Positions 59,413 through 64,000 of a DNA stretch of 64,000 bases are shown in pieces. Under the pieces are notes generated by a model. The model was given only the letters and a program-made list of their open reading frames with translations, ran no database searches and was not told where the DNA came from. Positions within the stretch are counted from its first letter, which is position 1, and the number at the start of each line of letters is the position of its first letter. The DNA comes from an uncultured Clostridia bacterium (GTDB lineage: Bacteria > Bacillota > Clostridia > Oscillospirales > Oscillospiraceae). The position numbers were made by a program, and so were the translations under genes. Location of the stretch: assembly GCA_946061515.1 (NCBI GenBank), contig CAMGRL010000004.1, positions 16,505-80,504 on the forward strand, in the 5' to 3' direction.

Positions 59413-60303
59413 ATGAAAAAGACATTTGCACTCATTCTCGCTCTTGCGCTGGTAGTTTTCACTCTCGCCGCCTGCGGCAGCAGCAACAGCGCTCCCGCAG
59501 CATCCGAAGCGCCCGCCGCCTCTGAGACCCCCGCAGAATCCGAAGCCCCCGCCGCCGCTGAACTTGAGCCTATCGTTGTGGGCGCAAGCGCAACCCCCCA
59601 CGCAGAGATCCTGGAGCAGGTCAAGGACGCCCTGGCTGCCGAAGGCTATGACCTTCAGATCGTGATCTTTGACGACTATGTCCTGCCCAACACCGCTCTG
59701 GACGACGGCACCCTGGACGCAAACTACTTCCAGCACACCCCCTACCTGAACAGCTTCAACGCTTCCAACGGCACCAATCTTTCTGTGGCTGCCCTGATCC
59801 ACTATGAGCCCTTCGGCGTATACGGCAACGGCATTTCCGATCTGGCTGACCTGGCCGATGGCGCTACCATCATCATCCCCGCTGACGACAGCAACGAGAC
59901 CCGCGCTCTGCTCCTGCTCCAGCAGGAGGGCCTGATCACCCTGCCCGAGGATGCCAGCGCAGAAGCCGGCGTCACCACCCTTGACATCGTCGACAACGGC
60001 GGCTACAACATTCAGGCTGTCCAGGCCGACACCGTTCCCGCCCAGCTCAGTAACAGCAACGAGGGCACCATCGCTGTAATTAACGGCAACTATGCTCTCC
60101 AGGCCGGTCTCCACGCCTCCGACGCTCTGGCCCTTGAGGACGCCTCCGGCGACGCCGCCCAGACCTACGCCAACATCATCGCCTGCCGCACCGGCGAGGA
60201 GAACAGCGAGAAGGTCCAGGCTCTGGTCAAGGCCCTGCAGACCGATGAAGTCAAGAACTTTATTGCCGACACCTACAACGGCGCTGTCGTGGCTATCTTC
60301 TAA
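59413..60303 (+). CDS. metQ: methionine-binding lipoprotein
   Basis: 296 residues, NlpA/MetQ family. Lipobox FTLAAC (Cys20), then an Ala/Glu/Ser/Pro-rich linker (about 21-53). Family landmarks: GASATPHAEILEQVKDAL, DYVLPNTALDDGTLDANYFQHTPYLN, the NNGGYNIQ-like and NGNYALQAGL motifs. Strong codon bias suggests high expression, as for modA. Extracellular Met capture for MetNI. Confidence 0.96.
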   Translation: MKKTFALILALALVVFTLAACGSSNSAPAASEAPAASETPAESEAPAAAELEPIVVGASATPHAEILEQVKDALAAEGYDLQIVIFDDYVLPNTALDDGTLDANYFQHTPYLNSFNASNGTNLSVAALIHYEPFGVYGNGISDLADLADGATIIIPADDSNETRALLLLQQEGLITLPEDASAEAGVTTLDIVDNGGYNIQAVQADTVPAQLSNSNEGTIAVINGNYALQAGLHASDALALEDASGDAAQTYANIIACRTGEENSEKVQALVKALQTDEVKNFIADTYNGAVVAIF

Positions 60304-60317
60304 ATTAAAGGGAAATG

Positions 60318-60357
60318 AAAAAAGATCCGCGGGATGTTCTCCCGTGGATCTTTTTTC
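60318..60357. terminator. bidirectional terminator metQ / MATE gene
   Basis: 17-bp stem with one mismatch, AAAAAAGATCCGCGGGA (60318-60334) and TCCCGTGGATCTTTTTT (60340-60356). Confidence 0.85.
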
Positions 60358-61708
60358 ATGCTTTGAGACTTCGCATCCAGCGCTTCCTTTTGAACACCGC
60401 AAGGGAAATGCCGAAGCGGACGCACTCTTCCAAAGACAGAATGAAATACACCCAGGGGATGGAGAGCCTGAAGAGAAAGGCGGAGAGCAGCCCCAGGGGA
60501 ACACCGAAGAGCCATGTGCCGATCAGGTCGATGGCCATCACAAACTCCGTTCTTCCGCCGCTGCGGATCACGCCGCCGCCAAGGATCATGTTTTCCACCT
60601 TGAAGGGTGCGATCAGGGCGTAGGCCAGCAAAATCTGCGTGGTGAGGTGCCGGACGGTTTCGTCCACCCGGTAGATTTTCACATAGAAGGGGCTTGCCAG
60701 TACGATTAGTACGGAGAGAAAAACCGAGCCGGCAAAGCCGTAAAGCAGAAGTTTTTTCCCCGCTTTGTATGCGCTGTCGTACTCGCCGTTTCCCAACAGC
60801 TTGCCGATAAGGATGCCCGCGCCCTGAGAAAGACCGCAGAGCGCGCCGATCATCAGGCCCTGCACAGGGTTGATGAGGGTCATGGCCGCCATGGCGTCTG
60901 TGCCGATATGCCCATAGATCACGGCGTACACATTTTCCCCCAGGCTCCACATAAACTCGCAGACCAGCAGCGGCAGCAGCATGGCGGCGTACTGCTTCCA
61001 GTTGAAGCCGGAAAAACCGGCCTTTTCTTTCAGCGCCGGGGCGAAAAGCCTCCACTGTTTAAACATCAAAAGGAGCATAACCGCGAAGTTTACAGCCTGG
61101 GAGACTACTGTGGCCAAGGCCGCGCCCTCGGCCCCCAAGGCGGGGAGGCCAAGTTTGCCGAAGATGAGGAGATAATTCAAGGCCGTGTTGGTCACCGCCG
61201 CCCCGATGCTGGCATACAGGGGCAGGGCGGCTTTCTCCATGCAGCGAAACAGGGTGGAGAGCATGGTCGCCCCGGCCAGGGGGAGGAAGGTGGCCGAGAT
61301 GATGGAGAGATAGGCGGCGGCAGACAGAACGGTTTCCCGGTCCTTGGAATACAGGCCCATGATCTGAACGGGAAACAGGGCGCAGAGCAGCGTAAAGACG
61401 CAGGCCAGAGCGGCCATGAACAGGAGATTTACCGTAAAGCTGCGCTTGACCTCGCGCCGGTTTTCCTGCCCCATGTACTGGGAGATCATGATCCCCGCCA
61501 CCGTGCCCAGGGCGGAGACGATCACGGAATACACGGAGGAAAATTTCCCCGCCAGGCCCACGCCGGCAATGCTCACGCTGCCCAGCTGGCCGATCATGAT
61601 CTGATCCACGATGCTGAAGGAAGCCTGAAGCATGGACTGGAGCGCCACAGGGATGGCCAGGGCGCACACGGTTTGAAAAAAGCTTTTCTTTTCTGCTGTT
61701 TCTATCAT
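60356..61708 (-). CDS. MATE family efflux transporter
   Basis: 450 residues, about 12 helices in two pseudo-repeats: PVALQSMLQASFSIVDQIMIGQLG near the N-terminus and the repeat INPVQGLMIGALCGLSQGAGILIG later. MATE pumps use Na+ or H+ gradients to export cations, drugs or metabolites; the substrate is unknown. ATG 61708 has GGAGG upstream; the longer frame start is not supported. Confidence 0.93.
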   Translation of the reverse strand: MIETAEKKSFFQTVCALAIPVALQSMLQASFSIVDQIMIGQLGSVSIAGVGLAGKFSSVYSVIVSALGTVAGIMISQYMGQENRREVKRSFTVNLLFMAALACVFTLLCALFPVQIMGLYSKDRETVLSAAAYLSIISATFLPLAGATMLSTLFRCMEKAALPLYASIGAAVTNTALNYLLIFGKLGLPALGAEGAALATVVSQAVNFAVMLLLMFKQWRLFAPALKEKAGFSGFNWKQYAAMLLPLLVCEFMWSLGENVYAVIYGHIGTDAMAAMTLINPVQGLMIGALCGLSQGAGILIGKLLGNGEYDSAYKAGKKLLLYGFAGSVFLSVLIVLASPFYVKIYRVDETVRHLTTQILLAYALIAPFKVENMILGGGVIRSGGRTEFVMAIDLIGTWLFGVPLGLLSAFLFRLSIPWVYFILSLEECVRFGISLAVFKRKRWMRSLKA

Positions 61709-61799
61709 ATTGGGCCTCCAATACATCGAACTGCCCTTATTGTATGTGCCCTGCAGGGAAATTTCAAAGGTTAAACGCGTAACCCACAACAAAAAATCA

Positions 61800-61833
61800 A
61801 CGCGGGATTTGTGCATATTTGCTTATCCCGCGT
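61800..61833 (-). terminator. terminator after the LacI gene
   Basis: 9-bp stem ACGCGGGAT/ATCCCGCGT (61800-61808 with 61825-61833); on the minus strand it is followed by TTGATTTTTTG. Confidence 0.7.
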
Positions 61834-61836
61834 GTA

Positions 61837-62856
61837 TTATTCTGTTTTGGCCTTTCCGGTGCTGGCGCGCTCGACCAGCGTAACCGGCAAAATGATCTCT
61901 GTGGGGACTTCTTTTCCCTCTTTCAGCTCCCGCAGCTTTTGGATGGCGGTTTGGGCTTTCAGCGAGAGATTCTGACTGACGGTGGTCAGGGCAGGGGAGA
62001 TGAGGGTGGAAATGGGCGCGTCATCAAAACCGGCCACAGAAATCTCCCCGGGAACAGAGACCTGGTTATCCCGGAGAAACTGGATCAGCTCCGCCGCGTA
62101 ATAATCGGAGACGGCAAAAACGGCGGAATAGCTTCTGAGCTCCGGAAGCTTTTCCCGGTAAAAAGCCAGACGCTGCTCCTTCCGGTTGGGGATGAGCATA
62201 AAGGCGGAGCCAGTCTCACCAAAACCGGCCCGAAAGCCCTCAAAGCGCTCCTTGTCCATACATTCGCAGTTGTCGGCGATGCACAAGGCCCGCCGGTGGC
62301 CCAGACCTTGAAAACAGGCCCCCACCTGATAGCCGCCGCCGTAGTTATCAATGCTGATATTGCAGATGCGTTTTGTGTCCTGACAGTAGCCGTCGTACAC
62401 CACAAAGGGGATCCGCATCCGGTCTCTCAGGGTGGCATAGTCCTGCTCGCAAAAGCCCATGATGACCAGCCCGTCCATGTTCCACATGGAGGAGAACTTG
62501 ATGATCTCTTCCACGTCCCGCGTCTTTTTGATCATCATAAACTGCCCGCTCTTTTCGATCTCGGCGGAGAGGTAGTTGAGAGAGGAGGCGATATAGCTGT
62601 CTTCCAGGGCGCGGCCTTCGTATTTCTCGTGGTCGTTGATCATGATTCCGATGATGCGGGAACTGTTTTGGGCCAGGAGGATTCCGGCCATACTGGGGAT
62701 GTACTGACGCTCCTCCAGCAGGGCCTGCACTCTTTTCACGGTCTCGTCGGAGATCTTTTTGGTCTTTCCGTGCAGCACATTGGAAACCGTGGCCGTGCTC
62801 AGGCCCAGCTCCCCGGCAATGTCCGATATTCTTACCCGCTTGTCATCCAAAGCCAT
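61837..62856 (-). CDS. LacI family transcriptional regulator
   Basis: 339 residues. HTH (about 9-30): VRISDIAGELGLSTATVSNVLHG, then the hinge QALLEERQYIPS and the sugar-binding-protein-like effector domain (60-330) with IGIMINDHE, DGLVIMGF and VAGFDDAPISTLISPALTTV. The start is ambiguous: GTG 62859, ATG 62856 or TTG 62850. Probably a sugar-responsive repressor; no obvious sugar gene adjoins it, so the target is not local or is its own promoter. Confidence 0.93.
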   Translation of the reverse strand: MALDDKRVRISDIAGELGLSTATVSNVLHGKTKKISDETVKRVQALLEERQYIPSMAGILLAQNSSRIIGIMINDHEKYEGRALEDSYIASSLNYLSAEIEKSGQFMMIKKTRDVEEIIKFSSMWNMDGLVIMGFCEQDYATLRDRMRIPFVVYDGYCQDTKRICNISIDNYGGGYQVGACFQGLGHRRALCIADNCECMDKERFEGFRAGFGETGSAFMLIPNRKEQRLAFYREKLPELRSYSAVFAVSDYYAAELIQFLRDNQVSVPGEISVAGFDDAPISTLISPALTTVSQNLSLKAQTAIQKLRELKEGKEVPTEIILPVTLVERASTGKAKTE

Positions 62857-62967
62857 CACCCCTGCTTATGATAAATAATATTATAACGCCCCATGCAAGA
62901 GAGGACAAGAATTTCCCCCGGATATCGACAAATTTTTGGTTATAGTGTAAAACTTACAAAATGGGTA

Positions 62968-63060
62968 TTGACAATTTGGCAATACCGTCCTATAATCCAC
63001 CCATATTGAAACGGCAAAGGCGTCGTGCAGTATAGTGCATGGCCTCTTTGCCGCTATTTA
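62968..63060 (+). promoter_or_regulatory. glnN promoter and ANTAR-type attenuated leader
   Basis: Perfect TTGACA (62968-62973), 17-bp spacer, perfect TATAAT (62991-62996). The leader has a terminator: CGGCAAAGGC (63012-63021) with GCCTCTTTGCCG (63042-63053), then CTATTTATTTT. The same 5' arm can form the exclusive hairpin ACGGC-[AAAGGC]-GTCGT (63011-63026), whose hexaloop has A1 and G4, the ANTAR-recognition rule. A second canonical hexaloop was not found. Confidence 0.65.
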
Positions 63061-63102
63061 TTTTCAATAGATATTTTAGAAATGAAGAAACGAGGTAAGC
63101 TT

Positions 63103-64000
63103 ATGAACACAGTCACAGATGTATTCGGCTCAATGGTTTTCAATGATTCGGTAATGAGGGCGCGTCTGCCCAAGGACGTGTTCAAGCAAGTCCAGCGTTC
63201 CATAAATGAAGGCAAGCGGCTTGACAGCGCGGCGGCCACGGTTGTGGCCAACGCCATGAAGGACTGGGCCATCGAAAAGGGCGCAACCCATTTCACCCAC
63301 TGGTTCCAGCCCATGACCGGCATCACCGCCGAGAAACACGACAGCTTCATCTCTCCCGTGGACGGCGGCAAGGTCATTATGGAGTTTTCCGGCAAGGAAC
63401 TGATCCAGGGCGAGCCTGACGCTTCCAGCTTCCCCTCCGGCGGCCTGCGCGCCACCTTTGAGGCCAGAGGCTACACCGCCTGGGACCCCACCTCCTACGC
63501 CTTTATCAAAGACGGCGTGCTCTGCATCCCCACCGCTTTCTGCTCCTACGGCGGCGAAGCGCTGGACAAAAAGACCCCGCTGCTCCGCTCCATGGAAGCC
63601 ATCAACAAGCAGGGCATGAGAGTGATCCGGCTTTTCGGCAACACTGACGTGACCTCCATCAAGACCACCGTCGGTCCCGAGCAGGAGTACTTTCTTATTG
63701 ATAAAAGCGTATTTGAAAAACGCAAAGACCTGATGTACACCGGCCGCACCCTGTTCGGCGCAAAGCCTCCCAAGGGCCAGGAGCTGGAGGATCACTACTT
63801 CGGCACCATCAAGCCCAGAGTGGCCGCCTTTATGAAGGAGCTGAACGAGGAGCTGTGGAAGCTGGGCGTTCTGGCCAAGACCGAGCACAACGAGGTCGCT
63901 CCCGCACAGCACGAGCTGGCTCCCATCTTCACCACCACCAACATTGCCACCGACCACAACCAGCTGACCATGGAGATCATGCAGAAGGTGGCAAAGAAGC
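63103..64000 (+). CDS. glnN: glutamine synthetase type III, 3' partial
   Basis: First 299 codons; the gene runs past the window end (GSIII is about 700 residues). The N-terminus [22 protein letters not shown] and [20 protein letters not shown] are specific for GSIII, and [23 protein letters not shown] and [10 protein letters not shown] carry the first active-site glutamates; [16 protein letters not shown] follows. It condenses ammonia and glutamate. ATG 63103 follows GAGG. The leader suggests ANTAR antitermination. Confidence 0.96.
   Translation, partial: MNTVTDVFGSMVFNDSVMRARLPKDVFKQVQRSINEGKRLDSAAATVVANAMKDWAIEKGATHFTHWFQPMTGITAEKHDSFISPVDGGKVIMEFSGKELIQGEPDASSFPSGGLRATFEARGYTAWDPTSYAFIKDGVLCIPTAFCSYGGEALDKKTPLLRSMEAINKQGMRVIRLFGNTDVTSIKTTVGPEQEYFLIDKSVFEKRKDLMYTGRTLFGAKPPKGQELEDHYFGTIKPRVAAFMKELNEELWKLGVLAKTEHNEVAPAQHELAPIFTTTNIATDHNQLTMEIMQKVAKK

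Noticed and set aside
59302-60504. 400-codon minus-strand ORF
   Set aside because: Antisense of metQ; composition typical of a shadow frame.
1-64000. tRNA, rRNA and CRISPR features
   Set aside because: No cloverleaf-like segments with intact acceptor and TpsiC arms, no rRNA stretches and no regularly spaced direct repeats were seen.

Overview
The window looks like chromosome from a Gram-positive, anaerobic, gut-type Clostridia, most likely order Oscillospirales (Oscillospiraceae/Intestinimonas-Lawsonibacter-like). The reasons are the moderately high GC, consensus -35/-10 promoters, T-box leaders, an ANTAR regulator, type III glutamine synthetase, a PdaB-like sporulation protein, Obg, Gram-positive lipoproteins and no outer-membrane genes. 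The genus is an inference. I see no rRNA, tRNA or CRISPR array. Two AT-rich segments (about 22.9-25.9 kb and 54.5-55.0 kb) look acquired.

Region 1 (1-2.7 kb): ACT-domain protein, thrC, thrB. Region 2 (2.8-22.5 kb) is the notable part, a molybdenum-enzyme island. It holds a MOSC protein, molybdate transporter modABC, a molybdopterin-binding protein, and a single-chain FAD-free Mop-type aldehyde oxidoreductase with a small upstream gene. It also holds a MobA/MocA-like nucleotidyltransferase fused to a ModE-like DNA-binding domain, a histidine phosphatase-HD fusion, and xdhC. Next to mop lies a translationally coupled six-gene operon (9.9-15.9 kb): flavin/Fe-S dicluster oxidoreductase, two-CxxC redox protein, methyltransferase, C_GCAxxG_C_C protein, Tes-like radical SAM protein (TrsS type) and CoA ligase. 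It matches, as far as I recall, the Desulfovibrio DVU_1551-1558 neighbourhood beside the mop gene DVU1559; its product is not known to me. A PdaB-like deacetylase and a cysteine desulfidase interrupt the island.

Region 3 (22.6-34.4 kb): a 47-aa membrane microprotein, an AT-rich MBOAT/SGNH acyltransferase pair, a large multi-cluster Fe-S flavoprotein with hypA, then an envelope/unknown-function cluster (CYTH, DUF3298-like lipoprotein, LRR protein, phosphodiester glycosidase). Region 4 (34.4-44.4 kb): L21 leader, rplU, rpmA, obgE, a CDP-alcohol phosphatidyltransferase, a heterodimeric ABC exporter, ftsH, a MITE-like repeat, trxA, a RelQ-like synthetase and an HsdR remnant.

Region 5 (44.4-50.8 kb): LysR regulator, GPH sugar transporter and PIG-L deacetylase on the minus strand; divergently, three tandem homologous ORFs of 17-18 codons. 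A TrpXYZ-type ABC transporter with a Trp T-box (specifier UGG) follows. Region 6 (51.4-57.3 kb): Asn T-box (specifier AAC), asnB and an ANTAR regulator; a DUF559 nuclease gene in an inverted-repeat cassette; a methyltransferase; a second MITE; nadE. Region 7 (57.4-64 kb): a Met/Cys-rich leader peptide plus attenuator before metNIQ, MATE exporter, LacI regulator, and 5' glnN. The glnN leader has an ANTAR-type hexaloop hairpin overlapping its terminator, which links it to the ANTAR gene under Asn T-box control.
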